Of a DNA stretch of 64,000 bases, positions 39,180-49,625 are shown piece after piece. Within the stretch, counting starts at the first letter, position 1. Each line of letters starts with the position of its first letter. A program made the translations under genes and the position numbers. The notes under the pieces were generated by a model. The model had not been told where the DNA came from and made no database searches. It was given only the letters and a program-made list of their open reading frames with translations. Source of the stretch: Saprospiraceae bacterium (GTDB taxonomy: Bacteria; Bacteroidota; Bacteroidia; Chitinophagales; Saprospiraceae); the NCBI GenBank assembly GCA_016719615.1, contig JADJYQ010000001.1:153501-217500 (forward strand), given 5' to 3'.

Positions 39180-39740
39180 TACTTCATGGAATTGCTTTTT
39201 CTAAAGTTTTGCCTATGCCAAATGTAAAACATATTCAGGGAATTATTGATTCTGGAAATTTTCTAATTCTGTAAATTCTGCTTCTGATGAGATTCGGATT
39301 GTCTGAAGAAGAATTTTGATGATGGATTGAATGTAAAGCTTACGTGCTAATGTTGATATAGTCTGATAAAATCAACTTACGAACGTTAGTTTGTTTTTAA
39401 AATCTGCTAATTTATCCTATCTTTCCTTTACCCTTTCAAACTTTCACCTTGAGCCTCTCTTCGTCAGAAGCAGAATTTACAGAATTAAAGAATTTACAGA
39501 ATAGGACGGGTTTAACTGTAATGGTATTTTGTCATCTATTTAGCCTTTGGTCTTTAGCCTTTCACCTTCAGCCTCTCTACCTCTGAATCAGAATTTTCTT
39601 TAAGTTGTATTAAAAATATTCCACATTTTATTTGGATTCCTGGTATTCTTGTAATATATTAGCAATGCGAATTGCAAAGAGTGGAGGTAATTGTTTTCTC
39701 AAAAACTTAATTTTGATTTTTTAACCTCTAATTTTAATAT
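39180..39740 (+). repeat. Junction block J4
   Basis: 561 bp, nearly identical to J2 and J3, but leading into the beta-helix gene instead of an A gene. Contains ACTTACGAACGTTAGT at 39375-39390. No gene seen. Confidence 0.85.
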
Positions 39741-42700
39741 ATGAAAACCTTTTTTAATTTTTTGAAAATGGGGGGGGGGCAGAATAATATTTTGTTTTGT
39801 TATTGCGATTAATGTCTCAGAATTAAGCTCCAATCCGATAATTTTATCTACAACCGTGTGTTCTCGTTTTCTCAAAGACATTTTTGAATTATCCTACTGG
39901 GATTCAAAAAGCTTGAGTCATTATTGTCAAGATCAAGTAAAACATTTGAATAATAATATCGCTTTAGACAATATTGACACAACTATTAAAGATATTGATG
40001 TTTGCAGGAACATTTGTTATCCTTTTAAATTGAATGTTGAAGAGGGTAAAAACAAGAAAGATTCTTTTTACAAAGGCAAAAAGGAGTTAATCGTTTTAAC
40101 TTCCCAGGAAACAAAGCTTACCCAAAGAAATTCCGGCAATAATTATAGTTTGAATGCTTGTATTAGTATCAATGAGGGTTCTCAAAATTCTAATGGAAAT
40201 TATTTTAGAGTAGGTTGTGATAAAGGAGTGCTTAGTGTACCATTTTTTGTAAGTACTACTTCAAATTGTAAAACTGCTACACTGGAAATTGTCATCGAAG
40301 TTTATAAGAAATTTTATAAATTAATTGAGCCCAAATTAAAAGTGCTTGTTGATGCAGGTACTCCAGAAGAGCATATTGAATATTTCCCAATATCATTGAC
40401 AGAAACGGAGACAACCATGATGTACATTTATGAAGGAATAATACCTTCTTACTGGGACCAGGACAATGATAAAATTGAGGCCCTTGAATGCGGAATTGAT
40501 TTTATTTCAAGAACTTCTGCAAACTTTCAATATTCTACTATATATACATACGATAAAAATAACACAAGTAATGACAGATACGATCAGTATACTAATGTCA
40601 AAGGATACCGGGTTTCAGCTAGTTTAACCGATTTATATATTGAAAATGCAAATGTACCTCGAGACGAAATGAATGCCGAAGGATATTATGTAGATGGTGA
40701 GATGTATTTGGACGATGATTATGGTTTTCAAAACACTGATGTACTTGTTAGTCCAGGCGGGAAAATAATTGTCGATGATATTTCATCTTCAAAACGGATA
40801 AACAATGTTGTAATCCATGGCTGTTCTCATATGTGGAAAGGCATTGAAGTAAAACCTGGAACTCATCTATTTATTGATATGTATGATTCGAACGGAAATC
40901 CAGGTATTTGTGAAATCAGAGATGCTGAAATTGGTATAAATTCGCTGTCAAAATCATCTGTTTTTCTTGATGGGATTGTGCTCCATAATAATGTGATACA
41001 TATTACATCCGATGATTCGTATAGTTATATAGCTGGTTCGGGTTTAACTTCCGAAGAAACCAATTGGCTACCTTATTATTCTGGCCAACAGTTAGTAAAA
41101 ATTGGGACTTATACAAATATTGGGATAAAATTAAGTAATAATGCATCTGCAGAATTAACATATAGTGGTCTCAGAAAAGCACATACAGGCATTTATGCGG
41201 AGAGCAACGCCGGTATATATTTGCAAGGTGCAGAAATAGAAACCATACCAAGATTGCAAAATCAAGGTTCAATTGATTATACCGGAGTGGCTGTATATAG
41301 TACTGGTACTGGAAGCAGGGCAATATATGGTTTCGCAGACAATTCTATTTATAATTGTGATATTGGAATTAAGAGTATAAGGAATCAGGTAGAATTTATG
41401 AATTCCAATATTTATCAATGTCGCAAAGGAATCGAAATAACGAATTCAAATAGAAGCCATTTTATTTACCAAAACACAATAACGGCCAACCAAATCGGAA
41501 TAGAAATAGTTGGTAATTATAATCAAAATTTTAGAATAGAAGATAATACCATAACTATAGATCCACCTTTGGGCTCAAACTTTAAACTAGACTTAGCAGG
41601 AATTAAACTTGCTGATTGCCAAAGCAAAAGTTGTGAAATTAAGTACAATCAAATTTGGGTAAACGGACTGGCGAAACATGGAATTCTATTAAAAAATAAT
41701 TCCGGAGGTCTAATAGATCACAATGATATTTATTTGATAGGTTCAAATAAGAAGGGTATAGATTTAACACCACAATCCTTTTCTACATCGGGAGTATTTA
41801 ATAGAATATTTTGCAATGATGTTGTAGGGACTTTACTCTCCGATCAAATTTCTTACCATTCAACGCTGACTGGACCTTATTTACGGTGTAATACAAGTCA
41901 ATTTGCTGATAAAGGGTTTTTCTTCTCATTGCCTTGCATGGGGTCCCTATTTTTTGGAAATAACATGGATGGAGGAGTTGGCTTATACATCGACAATGGG
42001 TCCATCATAGGAGTAAAATCTCATCAGGGCAATTGCTGGGATCTTCCGGATGCATACAACCCGAGCAATGCTTTTAATGCGAATACAAATGTTCCACTAA
42101 TAATGGCATCCCAATTTATAGTTGATCCAATTGAAAGAACTTGTTTTTTGCCAAGTTGGTCTGCCAATGGGCAAGGAGATTGGTTTGTCCCATTGGCAAA
42201 TGCTGGCAATGCACCAACTTGCCCCGGTCAGTGCGGCAGTTCCAGTCAAGAACTCCCACCGTTGGTCTGCGATTTTGGGCAATTTGAATTAATATTAGAT
42301 TCGGTATTTATGGGAGAAGACTTCGGGGAAGCACTCCAATGGCAAGCTGAAGCGCAATCATATGCAATTCTAAATTCATTTGACAGCTGCGGAAATTGGC
42401 ATTCGAACATTGTGGATTTTTATAATTTAAAAACTCCCAGTGAAATTGGACAATTGTACAGGGTTGAAGAAAGATTTACAAATCAGGGATTAGAAGCAAT
42501 TTTCACACCTTTGACTGCCTTAGAAGGCTTAAGTAATCAAATTGATTCATTATCAGCGCAAATTTCAACTTTACTAGAAGAGGGAAATGCGGATAGCTTG
42601 ATAACTCTCTTGCAAAATCAGATTGATACATTGCAGATGGAAGCAAATGACATTGCTTCGACGATAGACTCTATTTTGATTGCCGGGGTCGATTCAACGA

Positions 42701-43221
42701 TTATCCTAAATGAATTGGTTGTTCCAAGCACGATTAGCGGTGCACGTCTGAAAGCGATTAATGAAGTGTATCTTCAATATTTTAGAGATCATGATAAAGA
42801 AATAATAGTAGAGAACATTTTAGTTTTAGATTCTATTGCTAACTTATGCATTAAGGAAGGGGGCTATGCTACTTTGCGGGCAAGATTTTTAATTGACCTT
42901 GTTCGTGAAGAACCTGAATACGACGATGATATTTCATGTAATTTGCCAGAACCATTGATCTTGAGTAACAAAACAGTAAAATCAGATGAGCGATTTATCA
43001 TTTATCCAAACCCATCAAGTGGGGTGTTTTGTGTGAAAAACGCTGAGCAGACAGAAATATCAAATGTAATTGTTTTAGATATGCATGGACGAGTGTATAA
43101 TTCGCTTTTTGATCATCATAATCTCGAGGTGAATGTATCATTATTACCTGGTTGCTATTTTGTAAAATTACTATTTGGAGATGGCAGTGTTTCTACTAAA
43201 AAGTTGATAATTAATAAATAA
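39741..43221 (+). CDS. T9SS beta-helix protein, out of frame at a poly-G tract
   Basis: ATG 39741 opens the same signal-peptide cassette as the A genes, but the G run has ten bases, so the frame ends after about 15 residues (MGGGAE, stop). With nine G it would read on through RIIFCFVIAINVSELSS into the long frame that is open to 43221, giving about 1160 residues. Without that correction the long frame can only start at GTG 39856 and lacks a signal peptide. The body has a right-handed beta-helix (about 300-680 of the long frame: GIYAESNAGIYL, GIKLADCQSK and similar), a helical coiled stretch near 890-960 and a T9SS type A sorting domain (YPNPSSGVF). Likely a surface adhesin or polysaccharide-binding protein; that is inference. 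Confidence 0.8.
39770..39779 (+). repeat. Poly-G tract (G10), out-of-frame copy
   Basis: Ten G, one more than in A1-A3, which shifts the beta-helix gene out of frame. Confidence 0.9.
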
Positions 43222-43228
43222 GCTTCCT

Positions 43229-44797
43229 ATGGCCAACTCATCAATCACAATTTGGAATAGGTTCGTTATTCTATTCTCTTTCATAAATGTGTGTATTTTG
43301 TCTGGATGTTTTACTCAGCAATTGCATGATCAAAATTGGGTTTTCAGATCTTACTATGGAGATGCCATGATCCTTAATTTTGGTCGGGATTCACTCCGCT
43401 TAAGTATTCAAGATGCCAATGCTGGAATTACATCAACCAATACCAGTATTAGTGATGAAAATGGAAATTTACTTTTTTATTCTAATGGCTGTAAAATATT
43501 TAATTCAAAACATCAGGTTATAAAAGATGGTGACAAACTCAATACAGGATCATTAAGAAATGATGATTGTAGTAATAGAGGTGGCTATAATGCCGGTCAT
43601 CAAACCATGATCAGTATTCCTAATCCTGGAAATCCAGATCAGTATTACATATTTCATGTAAGTACTGTTTGGGTTTATGAGCCAAGACTTGATATACGTA
43701 CCAAATACTTATACTATACAGTGGTAGATTTCAGCCATCCTGCTGGCTTTGTACCAAGAAGTTTAAAGCCAGACACCAACAATAATGTTTATTTAAAAAA
43801 TGTCCCATTACTTGAAGATACCAGTGTTCAAACAGGAGAAATGACTGCTATAAAGCATGCCAATAACCGGTATTGGTGGGTATTTAATACGAAGTATAAT
43901 AGCAATACATATATTCGCTTTTTGGTAACTGATAATGAAGTTTTAGGGCCATATTATCAGACCATTGGCGATAGTTTTAATACTAATGGTGTACTTAGGG
44001 GAAATACCTGTTTTTCACCAAACGGAAAGAAATTTGTTCGGTACAATACAATAGATGGTTTATATGTGTACGACATTGACAGGGAGACGGGATTGCTTTC
44101 TAATTTTAAAAATGTTGTATTAAACGAGCCGGTAGGCGTTGGTGGGGTTGCTGTGTCTCCAAATTCAAGATTTGTATATGCCAGTTCGTATAAGAAATTA
44201 TTTCAATTTGATTTGGAAGCAACCGATTTTGAAGGCTCGAAAGTATTGATCGATACTTTCAATTGGGTAGGTAGTCCATTCCCCCCATTTTTTAATTTTT
44301 TTTGCATGACCCAACTGGGTCCGGATTGCAGGATTTACATTACGAGTTATAATGGCACAGATCGGCTGAGTGTGATAAAATATCCTGACCTTCCAGGGAA
44401 AGCATGTAATCTTGTACAGCAAGGTCTGGCTTTACCCAGCACTCATGGAGCCAGCCTGCCTCATTTTCCAAATTATCGTCTAGGGACAGGTCTTATGTGC
44501 GATAGTTCAATAAAGTTTGTTACAAAAATTGAGATCCCAGTAAATTCTGTCTTCACAAAATTGTATCCCAATCCATTTCACGATCAGATTCAACTGGAAA
44601 TTGAACTGGTGAATCAGGCAAATGTTCATTTTGTGCTCTACGATATGAATTTAGTGGAAGTTTTTAAAGAGAACTTAAACTTCTCTCAGACAGATTATTT
44701 GTTTAATTTATCAAATTTGCCTTCCGGTTTGTATACATATTTTATTTATTCAAATGAAGGAGTATTGGCTAAAGGAAAGCTAGTTAAATTTGAATAG
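43229..44797 (+). CDS. T9SS type A beta-propeller-like protein
   Basis: 522 residues with an N-terminal hydrophobic segment ending LSGCF, which may be a lipobox or a plain signal peptide. The body contains propeller-like repeats (FSPNGKKFVRY, VSPNSRFVYASS, LGPDCRIYITSY) found in Saprospiraceae proteins of unknown role, and ends in a type A sorting domain (YPNPFHDQIQLEI). It follows the beta-helix gene by 7 bp and is probably co-transcribed with it, so any slippage control of the upstream gene could also affect it through translation coupling. Confidence 0.82.
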   Translation: MANSSITIWNRFVILFSFINVCILSGCFTQQLHDQNWVFRSYYGDAMILNFGRDSLRLSIQDANAGITSTNTSISDENGNLLFYSNGCKIFNSKHQVIKDGDKLNTGSLRNDDCSNRGGYNAGHQTMISIPNPGNPDQYYIFHVSTVWVYEPRLDIRTKYLYYTVVDFSHPAGFVPRSLKPDTNNNVYLKNVPLLEDTSVQTGEMTAIKHANNRYWWVFNTKYNSNTYIRFLVTDNEVLGPYYQTIGDSFNTNGVLRGNTCFSPNGKKFVRYNTIDGLYVYDIDRETGLLSNFKNVVLNEPVGVGGVAVSPNSRFVYASSYKKLFQFDLEATDFEGSKVLIDTFNWVGSPFPPFFNFFCMTQLGPDCRIYITSYNGTDRLSVIKYPDLPGKACNLVQQGLALPSTHGASLPHFPNYRLGTGLMCDSSIKFVTKIEIPVNSVFTKLYPNPFHDQIQLEIELVNQANVHFVLYDMNLVEVFKENLNFSQTDYLFNLSNLPSGLYTYFIYSNEGVLAKGKLVKFE

Positions 44798-44870
44798 AGG
44801 ATGCCATAGTCTTTATGTGTATTATTGTTAAAAATGCATAGAAATAGAGATTAGTGGAATAGATGCAGGT

Positions 44871-45100
44871 TGATGATGGATTGAATGTAAAGCTTACGTG
44901 CTAAAGTTGATACAGCCTGATAAACATAACTTACGAACGTTAGTTTATAGCTTAAACTTGTAAACGCTCCTCTTTCCTTTACCCTTTCAAACTTATACCT
45001 TTAGCCTCTCTTCATCAGCATCAGAATTTACAGAATTAAAGAATTTGCGGAATAGGATGAGTTTTAACAGAAACTCACTTTAGCCTTTACCCTTCAGCCT
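44871..45100 (+). repeat. Partial junction block J5
   Basis: About 230 bp matching the first part of J2-J4 (from GATGGATTGAATGTAAAGC, including ACTTACGAACGTTAGT at 44929-44944 and the TTTAGCC text), without the leader cassette. It marks the right end of the repeated region. The remainder of 44798-45107 shows nothing else. Confidence 0.75.
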
Positions 45101-45107
45101 AGATCTT

Positions 45108-46187
45108 TCAATACTTAATCTCCAATTCCTCTGAAGTTGGTCTCGACTGACAGGTCAAAATATAACCTGCAGCAATTTCATCCTGTTCAAGGGCCAGCGC
45201 TACATCCATGTGGACGGAGCCTTTAATGATTTTGGCCATACAGGTGGAGCAAGCCCCACTGCAACAGGAGTAGGGTGGATCGAAACCGGCATCCATCAGG
45301 CTGTCAAGAATTTTTTTGTTGCCGGGTATCTGAAGTTGATGCTGCTGGCCGTTGAGATGGAAGGTGATGTTTGCGGATGAAACGAATGCAGCTTTTGAAT
45401 CACCTGCGGTAGTGGCCGGTGTGCTGAAATATTCAGCATGTATGGTTTTTGGATCGTTACCTAATGCGGTTAATTCTTTTTTTACATCTTCAATCATATT
45501 GCCGGGGCCACAGATGTAGAAACTCTTTTCTTTGGTCCTGGATGGATATTTTTCACAAAATGTGTTTATGAGTTTTTTATTGATCCTCCCTTTCCATCCG
45601 GTCCAATGGTCTTTCGAAGATGAGAAAAATGGAAGCAATCCTTTGCCGCTTTGAGAAAGCGTGAACTCAGCAAAAAACTGACCCTCGTATTTTGTTTGCA
45701 GTGATTTTAACTTTTCGTAAAAAATAATATTATCTTCTTTTCTATTTCCATATAAAAGATGCACAGTTGATTTGGGTTCGTGTTCAAGTAGTGAACGGAT
45801 CATCGAAAGGACAGGAGTAATACCGCTTCCGGCTGCAAAGAAGTAATAAGAATGCGATTTTTCAGGATCGGGCGTAATCGTAAAATGTCCTTCGGGCTTA
45901 GAGATTTCGAGGACACTGCCTTTATCAATTTTTTCAACGAGGTGATTAGATACCAATCCCTTTTTAACCTGTTTAACGGTGATTCTCAATTGCGGTTCAT
46001 GCGGGATAGATGAAATAGAATAAGATCTTCTGACTTCCTTATTATTGATATTCAGTTTTAAAGTCAGATGTTGGCCTGGAATAAAGTGATCAAAAATTTC
46101 TTTTAATGCTTCTGTTTCGAAACCTATACTTATGGCATCAGGTGTTTCCTTTATGACTTCTGCAACATTGACTTTATAAAATTCCAT
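45108..46187 (-). CDS. PaaE-like oxidoreductase (FAD, NAD(P)H, [2Fe-2S])
   Basis: 359 residues in the order flavin domain (RRSYSISS for FAD), NAD(P) domain (GSGITPVLSMIRSLL, ICGPGNMI) and a C-terminal plant-type [2Fe-2S] ferredoxin with CCSGACSTC and a later Cys in LTCQSRP. This layout is that of PaaE, the reductase of phenylacetyl-CoA epoxidase, and of related hydroxylase reductases. The other paa genes are absent, so here it may serve a different oxygenase or desaturase. It follows mscL on the minus strand, separated by a strong hairpin. Confidence 0.88.
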   Translation of the reverse strand: MEFYKVNVAEVIKETPDAISIGFETEALKEIFDHFIPGQHLTLKLNINNKEVRRSYSISSIPHEPQLRITVKQVKKGLVSNHLVEKIDKGSVLEISKPEGHFTITPDPEKSHSYYFFAAGSGITPVLSMIRSLLEHEPKSTVHLLYGNRKEDNIIFYEKLKSLQTKYEGQFFAEFTLSQSGKGLLPFFSSSKDHWTGWKGRINKKLINTFCEKYPSRTKEKSFYICGPGNMIEDVKKELTALGNDPKTIHAEYFSTPATTAGDSKAAFVSSANITFHLNGQQHQLQIPGNKKILDSLMDAGFDPPYSCCSGACSTCMAKIIKGSVHMDVALALEQDEIAAGYILTCQSRPTSEELEIKY

Positions 46188-46206
46188 CGTTTGTTTTTTT
46201 AGGAGC

Positions 46207-46240
46207 CCGGATACTTCTGCGTATAGGTAGAAGTATCCGG
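46207..46240. repeat. Perfect 12-bp inverted repeat between mscL and the PaaE-like gene
   Basis: CCGGATACTTCT and its complement around a 10-nt loop. On the minus strand it is followed by an A-rich stretch and the next gene, not by a T-run, so it is not a standard terminator; an RNA-stability or partial read-through hairpin is plausible. Confidence 0.65.
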
Positions 46241-46263
46241 ATCGCCTTCGTTATTTTTAAGCA

Positions 46264-46611
46264 TTAACCGGCTGGAGCGGTATTTTCTTTTTTAAGTTTA
46301 TGGACTGATTTTAGGATCAAAAACATGACAAAGGCAATGATCAGAAAATTGATAAAGGTCGAAATGAATTTGCCGTAATAAATAGATGATTCCGGTGTGG
46401 TGACCGCACCCGTTGCATCTTTTACTTCGGGTGCCAGTAAAATTTTGGCAGCGTTCAAATCACCAATCTGAAAAATATTTCCAACAACGGGCATGACGAT
46501 GCCGTCTACAAATGCAGCTGTAACTGCACCAAAACCGGTAGCCATGATCAGGCCAACTGCAATTTCAACGAGGTTTCCCTGAATTGCAAATTCTTTAAAT
46601 TCTTTAAACAT
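46264..46611 (-). CDS. mscL: Large-conductance mechanosensitive channel
   Basis: A 115-residue inner-membrane channel that opens on hypo-osmotic shock. It has the short N-terminal amphipathic helix (MFKEFKEFAIQGN), the Gly/Ala-rich pore helix TM1 (EIAVGLIMATGFGAVTAAF), a periplasmic loop with IMPVVGN-like sequence, TM2 (FINFLIIAFVMFLIL) and a charged C-terminal helix. Slightly short at the C-terminus for the family. A TAnnTTTG box precedes it. Confidence 0.96.
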   Translation of the reverse strand: MFKEFKEFAIQGNLVEIAVGLIMATGFGAVTAAFVDGIVMPVVGNIFQIGDLNAAKILLAPEVKDATGAVTTPESSIYYGKFISTFINFLIIAFVMFLILKSVHKLKKENTAPAG

Positions 46612-46645
46612 AATTATTTCATTTAGAGATGAACAATGGTATAAA

Positions 46646-46653
46646 CAAACTTA
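46646..46653 (-). promoter_or_regulatory. Candidate -7 box (TAAGTTTG) for mscL
   Basis: Read on the minus strand; lies 34 nt upstream of the mscL ATG in the 53-bp gap after aconitase, suggesting mscL has its own promoter. Confidence 0.5.
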
Positions 46654-46664
46654 ACATCGCTAAA

Positions 46665-48944
46665 TTAAACAGATTGCAGTTCTTTCCTGATTTTATTTAA
46701 GGCCGAACCTTCGCGAATCCAATTGATTTGTTGCTCGTTATAGGTATGATTAACTTCAAAGGAATCTGTAGTTCCGTCGGCATGATTCAGTTTAATAGTT
46801 AATGGATTGCCCGGTTTCATTTCATCAAAACCTACGAGATCGATGAGATCGTCCTGCCGTATTTTATCATAGTCTGCCGGATTTGCAAATGTCAAAGCTA
46901 GCATTCCCTGTTTTTTCAAATTGGTTTCGTGGATACGAGCAAAGGATTTGACGATCACTGCTTTTACGCCGAGATACCGCGGCTCCATTGCTGCATGCTC
47001 TCTTGAAGAACCTTCACCGTAATTTTCTTCCCCGAAAACTACAGTAGAGATACCCTTGGCTTTGTATAACCTCGCAGAATCAGGAACTGCCATGTATTCA
47101 CCGTTCACGAAATTAATAACCTTATTGGCTTCGTCATTGTATGCATTGATCGCACCGATTAAACAATTGTTGGAAATATTTTCGAGATGTCCTCTGAACT
47201 CCAGCCAGGGACCTGCCATGGATATATGATCCGTGGTACATTTTCCTTTGGCCTTGATCAGCAATCGCATGGAAGCAAGCTCATTAGAACTTATAGGGAC
47301 GAAAGGTGCCAATAATTGTAAGCGTTTGCTTTCGGGATTGACGATGATATTCACTTCTGCTCCGTCTGTTGCCGGTGCTTGAAAACCAGCATCCTTGACA
47401 TCAAATCCGGCAGGTGGTAATTCTACTCCAGTTGGCGGATCGAGTCTGACTTGTTCCCCATTTTTATTGGTCAAGGTGTCCGTCATCGGATTGAAACAAA
47501 GGTCACCTGCAATCGCCAAAGCGGTAACTATTTCGGGGGAAGCCACAAACGCATGTGTGCTCGTGAGTCCGTCATTTCTTTTGGTAAAATTCCTATTGAA
47601 CGATGTGAGGATAGAGTTTTTTCTATTTGGATCGTCGATATGCCTTTTCCATTGTCCGATGCATGGCCCGCAGGCATTGGCTAATACAACTCCACCCATT
47701 TTCTCAAAATCTGACAGAAGTCCATCGCGTTCAACCGTATAGCGAATTTGTTCAGAGCCTGGTGTGACTGTAAATTCAGCATTCACTTTTAAGTTTTTGG
47801 CTACAGCTTGTCTGGCCAGTGAAGCAGCGCGGGAAAGGTCTTCGTAAGAAGAGTTAGTACAAGATCCAATGAGTCCGACTTCTAATTTTTGGGGATAATT
47901 GTTGTCTCTAACGGCCTGGGCAAATTTTGACAAGGGCCAGGCAAGGTCTGGGGTATAAGGTCCGTTGATATGGGGTTCCAGCGTGGTGAGGTCTATTTCG
48001 ATGACCTGGTCAAAATATTTTTCGGGTTCGTGGTAACATTCAAAATCTCCGGTGAGATCCGGTGCAATCGCATCGCAAAGTTCAGCGACTTCTGCCCTAC
48101 CGGTGGCTTTAAAATAACGGCTCATCGATTCATCATAACCAAATGTGGAGGTAGTAGCACCAATCTCAGCACCCATGTTACAAATAGTACCTTTTCCGGT
48201 ACAGGACAGCGATTGGGCGCCTTCTCCAAAATATTCGACGATGGCACCCGTACCGCCTTTTACGGTAAGTATGCCGGCAACTTTGAGGATTACATCCTTT
48301 GAAGAAGTCCAACCGGAAAGTTTTCCTTTAAGATGTACGCCAATGATTTTGGGCATTTTTAATTCCCAGGCCATGCCGGACATCACATCAACTGCATCTG
48401 CGCCGCCAACACCTATTGCGATCATTCCGAGACCACCGGCATTTGGTGTATGTGAATCCGTACCAATCATCATTCCACCCGGAAATGCATAATTTTCAAG
48501 TACAATCTGATGGATGATCCCGGCGCCGGGTTTCCAAAAACCAATGCCGTATTTGTTAGATATGGATTTTAAAAAATCAAAAACTTCTTCATTGTCTTTC
48601 AGTGAGGCCTTCATATCTTGCTGTGCTCCATGTTCCGCCAGGATCAAATGGTCACAATGAACTGTTGTTGGTACTGCTGTCTTTTGCTTTCCACAGGTCA
48701 TAAATTGAAGCAAGGCCATTTGAGCAGTAGCGTCTTGCATAGCTACCCTATCAGGGGCAAAAAACACGTAATCTTTGCCTTTTTGGTAGTCTCTGAGCGG
48801 AGAATCAGGGTGTAAATGACTAAATAATATTTTTTCAGTCAGTGTCAGTGGCCGACCTAAACTTTTGCGGACCTGCGCAACCCGATTTGAGAAACTGGAA
48901 TAATGCTTGCGGAGCATATCAATATCGAATGGTAAATTGCTCAT
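46665..48944 (-). CDS. acn: Aconitate hydratase
   Basis: 759 residues of the mitochondrial-like aconitase type common in Bacteroidota, converting citrate to isocitrate in the TCA cycle with a [4Fe-4S] cluster. The cluster cysteines are in LIGSCTNSSYED and NACGPCIGQW, and the swivel domain has the GEENYGEGSSREHAA motif. The C-terminal domain order is that of mitochondrial/AcnA-like, not AcnB, enzymes. The start at 48944 (MSNLPFDIDML) is well placed. No other TCA gene is adjacent. Confidence 0.96.
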   Translation of the reverse strand: MSNLPFDIDMLRKHYSSFSNRVAQVRKSLGRPLTLTEKILFSHLHPDSPLRDYQKGKDYVFFAPDRVAMQDATAQMALLQFMTCGKQKTAVPTTVHCDHLILAEHGAQQDMKASLKDNEEVFDFLKSISNKYGIGFWKPGAGIIHQIVLENYAFPGGMMIGTDSHTPNAGGLGMIAIGVGGADAVDVMSGMAWELKMPKIIGVHLKGKLSGWTSSKDVILKVAGILTVKGGTGAIVEYFGEGAQSLSCTGKGTICNMGAEIGATTSTFGYDESMSRYFKATGRAEVAELCDAIAPDLTGDFECYHEPEKYFDQVIEIDLTTLEPHINGPYTPDLAWPLSKFAQAVRDNNYPQKLEVGLIGSCTNSSYEDLSRAASLARQAVAKNLKVNAEFTVTPGSEQIRYTVERDGLLSDFEKMGGVVLANACGPCIGQWKRHIDDPNRKNSILTSFNRNFTKRNDGLTSTHAFVASPEIVTALAIAGDLCFNPMTDTLTNKNGEQVRLDPPTGVELPPAGFDVKDAGFQAPATDGAEVNIIVNPESKRLQLLAPFVPISSNELASMRLLIKAKGKCTTDHISMAGPWLEFRGHLENISNNCLIGAINAYNDEANKVINFVNGEYMAVPDSARLYKAKGISTVVFGEENYGEGSSREHAAMEPRYLGVKAVIVKSFARIHETNLKKQGMLALTFANPADYDKIRQDDLIDLVGFDEMKPGNPLTIKLNHADGTTDSFEVNHTYNEQQINWIREGSALNKIRKELQSV

Positions 48945-49109
48945 GTCGTATAGATTTTAAAGCTATTTTGAAATTTGCCGCAATGATAGCGGATTCCAAA
49001 GAAAGAACAAAGTAGTCAGGCGTATGTTCCTGTATTTCACATAGGAATTGATGCTTTCTTGTTTATAATTTGTGAATAGTATTTTGCGTTATGAACCTTA
49101 TTCTTTGGT

Positions 49110-49625
49110 ATGCATAAATGTTTAATCCTGCTGGTATTCGGTTTTATGGGTTTGTCCTGTTCCAAACAAGAAGTAGGAGACTTTAAACTGGAATATCGGA
49201 TGCGGATCGAATTAGATGCTGCTGCAAATCCCTTGCTCACTCATGTTTACGAACAAAGGCTACCCACAGCCTGGGTAGCTTTTTTACTGGGAAATAATTT
49301 GGGCAATGAAAATATCCGCCTGATCCGTCCACGAGAGGTGTTGATCAGTCCGGTATTGGACAATGAAATCAGTTATAAACTGGTATCAGAAGCCCATGTA
49401 AGTTTATATGATCCTTCTGATCCAGGCAATAAATTGTACATCGGCGATATCTACGATAATATTGATGACAGAGAGCAATTGTTTCTGCTTCCGGGATTGT
49501 CAGATGTTAAGGAATTGATCATGCTACCCGAGTTTGTTTTACAATTGGAATTGAATATTCGGGCGGTGCCGGGAAGAGTGTCGGAGCATTTTGTGGTGGT
49601 GCAATTTGATGTGTTTTTAAAGTAG
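49110..49625 (+). CDS. Hypothetical lipoprotein
   Basis: 171 residues with a lipoprotein signal (LLVFGFMGLSC), so probably anchored in a membrane by its N-terminal Cys. The rest is a mainly beta-strand domain with no recognised motif. It is transcribed divergently from aconitase and appears to be a single-gene unit. Confidence 0.75.
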   Translation: MHKCLILLVFGFMGLSCSKQEVGDFKLEYRMRIELDAAANPLLTHVYEQRLPTAWVAFLLGNNLGNENIRLIRPREVLISPVLDNEISYKLVSEAHVSLYDPSDPGNKLYIGDIYDNIDDREQLFLLPGLSDVKELIMLPEFVLQLELNIRAVPGRVSEHFVVVQFDVFLK

